From 2011-GWA2-47-8b sp964361325 (GTDB taxonomy: Bacteria; Patescibacteriota; Minisyncoccia; UBA6257; WO2-44-18), in assembly GCA_964361325.1 (NCBI GenBank), contig CAYHZT010000009.1, positions 1 to 22,923 on the forward strand: 22,923 nt of DNA. Reading direction: 5' to 3'. Shown here piece by piece: positions 14,066 to 21,320 of the stretch. Position 1 is the stretch's first letter. The number at the start of each line of letters is the position of its first letter. The notes under the pieces were generated by a model. The model saw only the letters and a list, made by a program, of their open reading frames with translations, did no database searches and had not been told where the DNA came from. A program made the translations under genes and the position numbers.

Positions 14066-14254
14066 GCACCCTCTTCCGGTTTTGTTAAGCAGACCTTCTC
14101 GCAGGCCCGACTAGCTGTCGGGCGAAGCCGAGCGGGCAAGGTTCCGCTGCTATGACGCGTCATAGCAGCGGAGAGCGAGGCCGAGAGGGAGCGCAATCCG
14201 CCAGCTGGGGCGGATTGATAGCGTGTCTGCGTACAAAACCGGAAGAGTGGGTGC
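14066..14254. other. Long-stem element B with a perfect 28-bp palindrome
   Basis: The ends pair over 20 bp with a two-base bulge (14066-14085 with 14233-14254), including 15 perfect pairs beginning CTCTTCCGGTTTTGT. Inside are GCAGAC/GTCTGC (14089-14094 with 14225-14230), hairpin GCCCGAC/GTCGGGC (14105-14123), a perfect 28-bp palindrome (14144-14171, half-site CCGCTGCTATGACG) and hairpin CAATCCGCC/GGCGGATTG (14194-14217). There is no open reading frame of note. Together with element A it fills the 515-bp gap 13798-14312; the remaining 14255-14312 shows nothing. Its architecture matches elements A and 5020-5291, but the primary sequence does not. Confidence 0.55.
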
Positions 14255-14312
14255 AGTACTTACACATGGAAAGAGCGGGGCGGTTCAGATAGAGCGAATC
14301 AGACCCTTATTC

Positions 14313-14480
14313 TTATACCTTTCCGGCGATTAAGTGAATGAGATCTACTAATCTTTCAAACAGCCAAACAATGGCGTGCCATGCTAGAAAAGCTAATTTA
14401 ACTACCACGGCGGAAAATTTTTGAACAACCATTTGGGCAAAGTCCCAAATCTCTTTTAAAATTGGCGGAAAATTAGACAT
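14313..14480 (-). CDS. Small hydrophobic protein, 55 aa, coupled to the M23 peptidase
   Basis: The family is not recognised. The ATG at 14480 lies two bases after the TAA of the M23 peptidase gene, so the two are very probably co-transcribed and translationally coupled. The 55-residue product starts MSNFPPILKEIWDFAQMVVQ. It continues as an almost uninterrupted hydrophobic, Trp/Val/Leu-rich helix (about 18-40, including KLAFLAWHAIVWLFERL) and ends HLIAGKV. One membrane-spanning or amphipathic helix is likely. The position suggests a membrane partner or anchor for the peptidoglycan hydrolase, but this is inference. It has no ribosome site of its own. Element B begins 59 bases beyond its stop. 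Confidence 0.6.
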   Translation of the reverse strand: MSNFPPILKEIWDFAQMVVQKFSAVVVKLAFLAWHAIVWLFERLVDLIHLIAGKV

Positions 14481-14482
14481 AG

Positions 14483-15742
14483 TTACAGATATTTTGACGG
14501 GTCCAGATCGCCTCCGAAAGGCATCGGGCCGCAGACCTTGCTGGCGCCCATATAAAACGTGGGTCCGGCATAGACCGTCAGGTGCAGGTGTGGCCCGGTG
14601 GCGTAGCCCGTGCTGCCTACATAACCGATTAACTGCCCCCTATTAACTATATCCCCTTTTTGAACTATTTGTTTAGAAAGGTGGGCATAAAGAGTGGTTA
14701 AATTATTTTCGTGCCGGATGACTATAAATTTCCCGTAGGCGCCGCGATAACAAAATTGGTCTTGATTACCAACCGCGATAACTGTGCCGGAATCGGCGGC
14801 CCGGACCTCCGCGCCTATTGGAGCGGCAAAATCTATGCCGTTATGGAATTGGCCCTTATATCCGTATTTAGCAAAAGCGGTGTATCCGTAATTTTGCGAC
14901 ACAATGCCTTTAGTTGGCACTGCTAATACTCCGGGCCGCGGTATGGGAAGAAGCGACGGATCAATTTTGGAACGCAATTCTTTTTCAACTGCTTCAATTT
15001 CCGAGGAGATTTCAGCTTGTCTCTTCGCCAAGCTGTCAATCAGCGACGCGTAAAGCTTTTCCTGATTTTTAGTTTGCGACAAAATGTTTTGGCGATCCGA
15101 TTTTGTGGTCTCAACTATATTTTTGCGGTTGCGGAGGTTGAGATTTTCCTGTTCAATCCCCTTTTTTTTGGCGGATACGGAACTATAATTTTCATCCAGC
15201 TGGGTCCGCAATTCTTTGAGTTCGCCGAGTTCGGTTGAGAGGCCGCTGTTTAAGTTGGCGATGTTTTGATTTTCTACAATGGCTTGCGCCAAGCTTCGAT
15301 TCTTTAAGAAAGTCACTAAAAGCGTTTCGCGGCTTTTTTGGTAAAGTTCCTGCAGTAATTTTGTAATCGCCAGTCTTTTAGTTTCGATTTCACTTTTTAA
15401 TTTCTCGATTTCGTATTGGAGTGATTGAAGCTCCAGCCCGTATTTTTCTACCGTTATTTGGCCGGATTTTATATTGAGATTCAGTTGGCTGATATTGTAA
15501 TCGATTTTCTTCAGTTCTTTTTGCAGACTGTTTTTTTGCGTTTGAGTTTCATTCAGCTGCTGTTGGGTGTTGCGAATCTGATCATTGATGTTTTGAAGAC
15601 TCTTGGATTTTTCTTCAATGGATTGGCGGAGTTCGTCCGGAGTGGCTCCCAAAACCAGCGGGGGTTGAGAAAATCCCAACAAAATCCAAAATCCCAACAA
15701 AATCCAAATTTTAAAGTTTGAGTTTCGAGATTGATTCGGCAT
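14483..15742 (-). CDS. Coiled-coil M23 peptidase (EnvC/NlpD-like murein hydrolase)
   Basis: A secreted or membrane-anchored 419-residue protein. Residues 10-33 are a signal peptide (KIWILLGFWILLGFSQ, then PLVLGA). Residues about 36-265 form a long coiled coil rich in Gln, Glu, Lys and Leu. Residues about 280-410 are an M23/LytM metallopeptidase domain with FHNGIDFAAP (first zinc His and Asp) and GPHLHL (His385, His387). The zinc ligands are present, unlike in E. coli EnvC, so it may cut peptide cross-links itself rather than only activate amidases. It fits a role in daughter-cell separation, next to gltX-murG-ftsW. The start overlaps the end of gltX by 32 bases, and the 55-codon gene follows at once. 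The signal peptide holds an exact 18-bp duplication. Confidence 0.87.
   Translation of the reverse strand: MPNQSRNSNFKIWILLGFWILLGFSQPPLVLGATPDELRQSIEEKSKSLQNINDQIRNTQQQLNETQTQKNSLQKELKKIDYNISQLNLNIKSGQITVEKYGLELQSLQYEIEKLKSEIETKRLAITKLLQELYQKSRETLLVTFLKNRSLAQAIVENQNIANLNSGLSTELGELKELRTQLDENYSSVSAKKKGIEQENLNLRNRKNIVETTKSDRQNILSQTKNQEKLYASLIDSLAKRQAEISSEIEAVEKELRSKIDPSLLPIPRPGVLAVPTKGIVSQNYGYTAFAKYGYKGQFHNGIDFAAPIGAEVRAADSGTVIAVGNQDQFCYRGAYGKFIVIRHENNLTTLYAHLSKQIVQKGDIVNRGQLIGYVGSTGYATGPHLHLTVYAGPTFYMGASKVCGPMPFGGDLDPSKYL
15670..15705. repeat. Exact 18-bp tandem duplication in the signal peptide of the M23 peptidase
   Basis: Two identical copies of AAAATCCCAACAAAATCC (plus strand). The unit is six codons, so the frame is kept and the hydrophobic core contains the repeated ILLGFW. 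Confidence 0.85.
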
Positions 15743-17147
15743 TGTTTAGTTTACTAACGGCGATTTTTAATCGTTGTAGTGTTTCTTTCTTGCCGATAGC
15801 TTCCATAATCTCGAACGGCCCCGGGGAATTTTCTCGGCCGGAGAGCGCGGTTCGCAACGGCCAGAAGACCTCTCCGCGTCCTTGTTCTTCGGCAAGCGGC
15901 ATAAGCAATTTTTCCAAACTGGCTTGATTAAAACTTTCATTGGAAACCGCGGTCAAGATTTCTTCAACCGATTTTAAATTATTAATTATTTTTTCTTTTG
16001 GAGTTTCTTTCCAAATCAGCAGTGTCGTCGGATAATCGGCAAGCTCAAACAAGAAACCGGCCAATTCTTTGAAATCGGTCAGTTTTTTCATCCTACCCTT
16101 GGTAATTTCTATGATTTTGAGATTTTCTTTGGTTGGCGCCAAGTTGATTTTTTCGGCGATAATTTTATTGTCGGTGTTTCTGATATATTGGGCGTTAAGC
16201 CAATTTAATTTTTCAATATTAAAAACCGCGCCTGCCTTTTGTACGCGGTCCAAACCAAATTCTTGGACCAATTCCTCAAGCGTGAAAAGCTCTTTTTCTC
16301 CTGCGGGGTGCCAGCCGAGAAGCGCCATAAAATTTGTCATTGTCTCCGGCAAATAGCCAGCATCTTTATATTCTTGGATTGAAGTTGCCGAATATCGCTT
16401 GGACATTTTGCTGCGATCCGGATCTAAAATTAACGGCAGGTGGGCGTAATGAGGTTGCCGGAAGCCAAGAGCTTGTTGAATAAGAATTTGCTTGGGGGTA
16501 TTGGCAATGTGGTCTTCGCCGCGGATAACGTGAGAAATTTTCATTTCTTCGTCATCTACCACGACGGCAAAATTATAAAGCGGCGCGCGCGGATTCTTGG
16601 CGATGGCAATATCGCCTATTAAAGCGGTATCAAAAACAATATTGTCCCGGATAATGTCTTTGAACGTTACTTTAGTCGTCTGGACTTTAAAACGGATAAT
16701 ATAGTCGGCCCCGGTTTTTATTTTCTTCTCCGCCTCTTCTCGTTTTAAAGAACGGCACTTGCCGCTGTATTTAGGCGCGAAGCCCTGCGTCAGCATTGCC
16801 TGGCGTTCTGTCTCTAATTCTTCTTTGGAGCAAAAACAGTAATAAGCCGCTTCGTCTTCCAGTAATTTATTGATATATTTTTCGTAAATTTCCAGACGGT
16901 CGCTTTGCCTTATAGGACCTTCGTCCCATTCCAGACCCAGCCACTTCAATCCATCGATAATATCTTTCTCAAATTTTTTTTCCGAACGTTCCAGGTCGGT
17001 ATCTTCTATTCGTAAAACGAATGTCCCTCCGTTTTTTTTGGCAAACAGCCAGTTAAAAAGCGCCGTGCGAGCGGTGCCGACGTGCAAATATCCCGTTGGG
17101 GACGGCGCTATTCTTACGCGCACTTTTGATTTTTCCGTTATCGCCAT
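15711..17147 (-). CDS. gltX: Glutamyl-tRNA synthetase
   Basis: A class I synthetase of 478 residues charging tRNA-Glu. The HIGH-type signature is HVGT (22-25) in PSPTGYLHVGTARTALFNWL. LRIEDTDLERS follows, then VIRGEDHIANTPKQI and the KMSKS-type loop SKMSKRYSA (KMSKR, 247-251). The C-terminal part from about 320 is the helical anticodon-binding region. Length is normal for the bacterial enzyme. Whether it also charges tRNA-Gln (non-discriminating, needing GatCAB) cannot be decided here. Its start overlaps the end of murG by 10 bases and its end overlaps the M23 peptidase start by 32, so it is embedded in the cell-wall operon. Confidence 0.95.
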   Translation of the reverse strand: MAITEKSKVRVRIAPSPTGYLHVGTARTALFNWLFAKKNGGTFVLRIEDTDLERSEKKFEKDIIDGLKWLGLEWDEGPIRQSDRLEIYEKYINKLLEDEAAYYCFCSKEELETERQAMLTQGFAPKYSGKCRSLKREEAEKKIKTGADYIIRFKVQTTKVTFKDIIRDNIVFDTALIGDIAIAKNPRAPLYNFAVVVDDEEMKISHVIRGEDHIANTPKQILIQQALGFRQPHYAHLPLILDPDRSKMSKRYSATSIQEYKDAGYLPETMTNFMALLGWHPAGEKELFTLEELVQEFGLDRVQKAGAVFNIEKLNWLNAQYIRNTDNKIIAEKINLAPTKENLKIIEITKGRMKKLTDFKELAGFLFELADYPTTLLIWKETPKEKIINNLKSVEEILTAVSNESFNQASLEKLLMPLAEEQGRGEVFWPLRTALSGRENSPGPFEIMEAIGKKETLQRLKIAVSKLNNAESISKLKL

Positions 17148-18274
17148 AATTCCAATATCAGCGTCGCGATTTTATCGGCCGCGTCGGGGGTGAAAAAATC
17201 ACCGGCAGCTGCCGACATTTTTTTTATCAAATCGGGTGTGTTTATTATTTTTTCCATTTGACTGATAAAAATACTGGGCAACAGGTTTTCCTGCTCTATG
17301 ACAACGGCGGCTCCGGAAGCGGCGTATTCGTAGGCGTTTTGGGTTTGATGATCTCCCGCGGCGTCCGGAAACGGTATCAAGATTGATGGCTTTTTCTTTG
17401 CCGCAATTTCAAAAATCGCTCCCGATCCGGCGCGGGAAACTATCAGGTCGGCGGCATCCATGGCGGCGCTTAAATCTTTTTCAAAAAAAGAAACGTACTT
17501 ATAATTATTTTTAACAGAGGGCGAAGAATTTTTGGTAATGAAATCATATTGGGATTTGTAGTTCTGGAATTTTTCTTTTCCGACTTGATGCAGAATTTGG
17601 AATTTAGACGCCAGCGAATCAAAGTTTTCCAGCACAAAATCATTGAGCCGGCCCGCGCCTTGCGAACCGCCTAAAATCAAAATCAACGGTTTTGCCGAAT
17701 TGAACCCCATGGCGGTTTTGGCTTGTTCCGAGAATGTGTTTTGTAAAAGTTCCGTGCGAACCGGATTACCCACGATCGTTACGGAGCCCTTAATTTTTTT
17801 AAATCGCGTTGCCGCCGCGGAAAAAGCCAATGCCAACGCTCGCGCCCCGCGGGCCGAAATTTTATTGGTCAGGCCGGGAACCGCATCGGATTCATGAACG
17901 ACTAAAGGTATTTGATAAAAACGGCAGGCAAACGTTACCGGTAAAGCTCCGGGGCCGCCTTTGGAAAATGCCACGTCGGGCATATACAAAAATATTTTTA
18001 CCAGGCTTTGCAGTAATCCAAAACAAAAAAGAAAAACATCAACAACGTTCAATAATGAAAAATAACGGCGTAATTTACTGGTTACGATTTTAGAAACGCT
18101 GATTTTTTCCGCTTCCAATGCCGCGCGATAATCTCCAGGATCGCCAAAAAAACGAAAATCCGGTTCTAGGCCGTTTTTTTCCGCCCAAGCGCGAAGTTTT
18201 TGGGCTACGGCAATAACCGGGTAAATATGGCCACCCGTTCCTCCGCCAGTCAATAAAATGCGTAATTTCTTCAT
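17138..18274 (-). CDS. murG: UDP-GlcNAc--undecaprenyl-PP-MurNAc-pentapeptide GlcNAc transferase
   Basis: A GT28 glycosyltransferase of 378 residues that turns lipid I into lipid II at the cytoplasmic face. The N-terminal glycine-rich loop LLTGGGTGGHIYP (His16) binds the lipid acceptor phosphate. FSKGGPGALPV and HESDAVPGLTNK (usual form HEQNAVPGLANR) follow. The donor domain has LILGGSQGAGRLND, VSRAGSGAIFEIAA and PFPDAAGDHQTQNA, the UDP-GlcNAc site. All core motifs are present. An extended -10 box 33 bases upstream suggests its own promoter in the 75-bp gap after ftsW. The 3' end overlaps gltX. Confidence 0.95.
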   Translation of the reverse strand: MKKLRILLTGGGTGGHIYPVIAVAQKLRAWAEKNGLEPDFRFFGDPGDYRAALEAEKISVSKIVTSKLRRYFSLLNVVDVFLFCFGLLQSLVKIFLYMPDVAFSKGGPGALPVTFACRFYQIPLVVHESDAVPGLTNKISARGARALALAFSAAATRFKKIKGSVTIVGNPVRTELLQNTFSEQAKTAMGFNSAKPLILILGGSQGAGRLNDFVLENFDSLASKFQILHQVGKEKFQNYKSQYDFITKNSSPSVKNNYKYVSFFEKDLSAAMDAADLIVSRAGSGAIFEIAAKKKPSILIPFPDAAGDHQTQNAYEYAASGAAVVIEQENLLPSIFISQMEKIINTPDLIKKMSAAAGDFFTPDAADKIATLILELWR

Positions 18275-18307
18275 ACACTAGCGCCTAAACTTCCTTTACT
18301 TGCTTCA

Positions 18308-18316
18308 ATTATAACA
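18308..18316 (-). promoter_or_regulatory. Extended -10 promoter for murG
   Basis: Minus-strand TGTTATAAT matches TGnTATAAT in the gap between ftsW and murG, 33 bases before the murG ATG. No -35 match was found. Confidence 0.45.
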
Positions 18317-18349
18317 CAACGAAACTCATCTCTCTTTGGCATTTGTCAT

Positions 18350-19438
18350 TTATCTATATCGCGAAATGTTTGCCACTATGCCGCCCATAGTCATAAAAAT
18401 AGCCAGGGCCGTGCCGCCGTAGCTGATAAACGGCAAGGGTACTCCGGTCAACGGTATCAGGCCGGAAATGGCGGCAATATTTACAAAAACTTGAATACCA
18501 ATAAGCGAACCAAACCCTATCAAAATTAATTTTCCGAAACGATCCCGGGTTTTTTTGGCAAGAAATAATATCTTATAAATTAAAAACATAAAAGTGGCAA
18601 TCAATAAACTTGATCCCACGAATCCCATTTCTTCCGCAATGACCGCAAAAATGGAGTCCCCGATCGGTTCCGGCAAGTAACTTATTTTTGTAGTAGATTG
18701 GCCGTAACCTACCCCGAAGAGGCCGCCGGATCCGATGGCGGTCTGCGCCTGGTTGATATGATAGCCCCCCGCCAAAGGATTTGCCCCCGGTTGAAGAAAA
18801 TTAACGATCCGTTCCAGGCGATACGGAGTGAAATAGACTACCGTCGCCAGCGCCGCTATGCCGATTACGGCCGCTCCGATAATGTAACGGAGTTTCGCTC
18901 CGCTGGTAAAATAAAGAATTATTGCCGTGGCAACAATGATAAAAACCGAAGCGGTAGAAGGCTGTTTTATCAGGAGGCCGGCGATGACTATGATTACAAA
19001 CAAAAACGGAAGAAGGCCCTTTTTTATATTTTCGTACCTTTCTTTCGGACCGGAAAGCCAAGCGGCCAGATATAAAATAAATGTGATTTTTAAAATTTCT
19101 GCCGGTTGCACGGTTAATGACCCGATTTTTATCCAGCGTTCGGCGCCGCCTGCTTTAAAACCGAGAGGAGTAAAGACAAGAATTAAAGCGACGATACTCG
19201 CGATTAAAAAAACAATGGCAAATTTTTGGTAATGGCGATAATAGATTCTAAACGCAATAATAAATCCGGCAATGCCCAGAGTTAATCCATAGAGCGCCTG
19301 ATGTTTTAAATAATAAAAACTGTCTCCGAATTTTGTTTGTCCTAGATTCGAAGAAGCGCTTGCCAGCACCACTAAGCCGAAAATTACCAACGATCCGAAG
19401 ATGGCAATAATTAAATAATCTGGTTTATGACGACGCAT
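18350..19438 (-). CDS. ftsW: SEDS-family peptidoglycan glycosyltransferase FtsW
   Basis: A polytopic membrane protein of 362 residues with about ten membrane segments. SEDS proteins polymerise lipid II glycan strands; FtsW does so at the division septum. Motifs include GGAERWIKIGSLTVQPAEILK, QTAIGSGGLFGVGYG, LPEPIGDSIFAVIAEEMGFVG (with the conserved Asp near residue 255) and IPLTGVPLPFISYGGTA. FtsW is preferred over RodA because of the neighbouring murG and mraY. The ATG overlaps the end of the D-aminoacylase-like gene by 14 bases, so the two are co-transcribed from the promoter at 20980. Confidence 0.92.
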   Translation of the reverse strand: MRRHKPDYLIIAIFGSLVIFGLVVLASASSNLGQTKFGDSFYYLKHQALYGLTLGIAGFIIAFRIYYRHYQKFAIVFLIASIVALILVFTPLGFKAGGAERWIKIGSLTVQPAEILKITFILYLAAWLSGPKERYENIKKGLLPFLFVIIVIAGLLIKQPSTASVFIIVATAIILYFTSGAKLRYIIGAAVIGIAALATVVYFTPYRLERIVNFLQPGANPLAGGYHINQAQTAIGSGGLFGVGYGQSTTKISYLPEPIGDSIFAVIAEEMGFVGSSLLIATFMFLIYKILFLAKKTRDRFGKLILIGFGSLIGIQVFVNIAAISGLIPLTGVPLPFISYGGTALAIFMTMGGIVANISRYR

Positions 19439-20951
19439 GTCTCAAAACGCGCCCGGCAAGAACCGGTTGCGGTTGCCCATCTTTTACTGCGAGTTTTCCG
19501 TTAACGAATACATGCTCTATTTTGACCGCGCCGGATTTTAAAGAAATGAGGTTCAGGTCGGCAATTTTATTTTCCATCACCAGGCCCCGATCTTTAAGGT
19601 CGTATTTTTTTGCCGGAGCGGAAGTTATTTTTTGAATAGCCTGGGTAAGAGAGAGAAGTTTGCGCTGAATTACCGTCTGGATAAATGTCGGGAAAGTGTC
19701 ATAGAACCGGCGCGGTTTAAATGTTTTATATCGAAAACCGACACTGTTCGGCAGGCTCGCGCTGCCTGATCCGATAAGCGCCTGTTCGCGTCCCAAGGTA
19801 TGAGTCGCTAAGTCCAAATTGATATTTTTATAAATAATCAGAGATCGAAGACCGGTCAGTTCCATCAATTTAACCAGCGCTTCGGGTAGCGGCAAATCTT
19901 GGTTGGAGGCAAATTCCTCAAGTGTTTTTCCTACTAAGTAATCCCTTCCGATTGCCTGCGAAATTTTAATTTCATTGCCCTGAATTGAAGAAAATTCGGC
20001 AATCAATCGATTGCGAGTGTCGGGATTTCTCATATAAGAAAGCATAATCTCTAAATTGCCGACTTTTGCCCAGGCCGGTAATAATGTGTAAATAGGAACA
20101 ACGCTCTCGCCGGTTGGGAAAAGATCAAAATGAATATCGGCGGAGTAAGCAGCTTGGTGAATAAGTTCCACCGCTTTTTTATAATCTTTTTCAAAGCCGA
20201 TTAGCGGTTTAAAATGGCTGATTAAAACTTTAGCGCCGGTTTCTTCCGCGACCTTAACAGTCTCTTCTATAGAGGCCAATAATCCTTCGCGATCATTACG
20301 CAAGTGCGTCGCGTAAACTCCTTTGTATTTGGCGATAACTTTTACTAATTCTCTGATTTCGGCAAAAGGCGTGTTATGGGTGTGGCTATAACCAAGACCG
20401 GTAGAAAATCCAAAGGCGCCTTCTTTCATGGAATCTTCAATCAGTTTTTTGAACTGATCCATTTCCGAGGCGTGTAAATCTCTGGAATCCTCGCCGATCA
20501 TCGCCCGCCGGATGGTAGAATGACCAACTAAAGTCCCAAAGTTAACTCCAAGCTTTTGCGACTCCAATATTTTTAAAAGTTCTCCGACTGAATGCCAATT
20601 GATATTGACTTGAGCGGTGTCGGTCCATTTGCGAATTGCTTCTAGATTGCCCGCGATAAGAGGAGCGAGAGAGGCGCCGCAGACGCCGCCAAAAGTCGTG
20701 GTTACTCCCTGTAATAAAAAGTCTGACTGCGCCGGATGCGTGAAAAGCGAAAGATGGTGATCGGAGTGCGTGTTAACGTCAATAAACCCCGGCGTCAGAT
20801 AAAGTCCCAGGCCATCAACGACTAGATCGGCTTTTTTGTTGGGAAATTTCCCGATCGCGGAAATCCTGTCGTTTTTTATAAGAAGATCTGCCAAAAACGG
20901 AATTGTTTGTCCCAAACCGTCCACGATTTTGGCGCCTTTAATAAGAATCAT
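19425..20951 (-). CDS. D-aminoacylase / N-acyl-D-amino-acid deacylase family amidohydrolase
   Basis: A 508-residue amidohydrolase-superfamily protein. It opens with ILIKGAKIVDGLG and LTPGFIDVNTHSDHH (55-66). The TIM barrel has GGVCGASLAP (Cys91), YATHLRND (His216) and LISHFKP (His246), matching the Cys and two His that bind the tight zinc in D-aminoacylase. The C-terminal part has FYDTFPTFIQ, ITSAPAKKYDLKDRG and ADLNLI. Two expected residues differ: the DxHxH first His is Asn60, and the GSD aspartate is Gly396 in LIGSGSAS. In the characterised enzyme these correspond to an alpha-metal ligand and the essential Asp366, so classical activity is doubtful. It lies between mraY and ftsW. The nearest AAGGAG is 19 bases before ATG 20951, which is too far to support that start well. 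Confidence 0.85.
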   Translation of the reverse strand: MILIKGAKIVDGLGQTIPFLADLLIKNDRISAIGKFPNKKADLVVDGLGLYLTPGFIDVNTHSDHHLSLFTHPAQSDFLLQGVTTTFGGVCGASLAPLIAGNLEAIRKWTDTAQVNINWHSVGELLKILESQKLGVNFGTLVGHSTIRRAMIGEDSRDLHASEMDQFKKLIEDSMKEGAFGFSTGLGYSHTHNTPFAEIRELVKVIAKYKGVYATHLRNDREGLLASIEETVKVAEETGAKVLISHFKPLIGFEKDYKKAVELIHQAAYSADIHFDLFPTGESVVPIYTLLPAWAKVGNLEIMLSYMRNPDTRNRLIAEFSSIQGNEIKISQAIGRDYLVGKTLEEFASNQDLPLPEALVKLMELTGLRSLIIYKNINLDLATHTLGREQALIGSGSASLPNSVGFRYKTFKPRRFYDTFPTFIQTVIQRKLLSLTQAIQKITSAPAKKYDLKDRGLVMENKIADLNLISLKSGAVKIEHVFVNGKLAVKDGQPQPVLAGRVLRHASS

Positions 20952-20979
20952 TCTGTGGTGTCTAAATACTCTCCTTGTA

Positions 20980-20988
20980 ATTATATCA
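20980..20988 (-). promoter_or_regulatory. Extended -10 promoter for the D-aminoacylase-ftsW unit
   Basis: Minus-strand TGATATAAT, just after the T run of the preceding terminator and 28 bases before ATG 20951. It suggests a new transcript starting here that covers the deacylase homologue and ftsW. Confidence 0.55.
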
Positions 20989-20990
20989 CA

Positions 20991-21017
20991 ATAAAAAAAC
21001 CGCGATTAATCGCGGTT
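20991..21017 (-). terminator. Rho-independent terminator after the mraY unit
   Basis: A perfect 20-bp palindrome AACCGCGATTAATCGCGGTT (20998-21017) followed on the minus strand by TTTTTTTAT. Confidence 0.8.
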
Positions 21018-21284
21018 ATGTTGTCTGCGCCTTAAAACCATCCTAAGGCATAGTCCTCCAATACATGCGCTACAATAGAGAGCGACAACGCCAGCCAAAA
21101 TACATAGTGGCGTATGCGCAATTCGTCCGTGCGAGTGCCCCCACAGCATCGGAATATGGTCAAGATCAACGCATATGCCAACAATCCCACAAAAAAACCC
21201 AACGAAAAGTGCGAAAGAAAAGCGCGAGTCGACCATGACAAATCGGTTATAGGCCACTCTAATACGCCGGATGATAGCAACCAC
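21006..21284 (-). CDS. Small membrane protein, 92 aa, with DLDH and HGRIAHTPL motifs
   Basis: The family is not firmly recognised. From GTG 21284, six bases after GGGAGG, the frame gives 92 residues. It has a basic N-terminus, a membrane segment FALFVGFFCGIVGICVDLDHIP, then GHSHGRIAHTPL, a second membrane segment and a basic tail RRRQHNRD. The DxDH plus HxxxxH pattern resembles membrane-bound metal-dependent hydrolases (DUF457/YdjM-like), but the protein is shorter. A second frame from GTG 21286 to 21032 is also open (84 residues, two membrane-like segments, ending HVLEDYALGWF) with four-base ribosome-site spacing. I prefer the first for its spacing and motif. Its last codons lie in the terminator stem, whereas the second frame would end 15 bases before it, which is the more usual layout. 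The gene lies 37 bases after mraY. Confidence 0.5.
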   Translation of the reverse strand: MVAIIRRIRVAYNRFVMVDSRFSFALFVGFFCGIVGICVDLDHIPMLWGHSHGRIAHTPLCILAGVVALYCSACIGGLCLRMVLRRRQHNRD

Positions 21285-21320
21285 ACGTTACCTCCCGTTT
21301 CGAAGAACCAGACTTATATA

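Noticed and set aside
13860..14254. tmRNA, RNase P RNA, SRP RNA or a group I/II intron
   Set aside because: I looked on both strands for their conserved core sequences (for example the RNase P GAGGAAAGTCC block, a tmRNA TTCGAC start and T-arm, or intron domain V) and found none.
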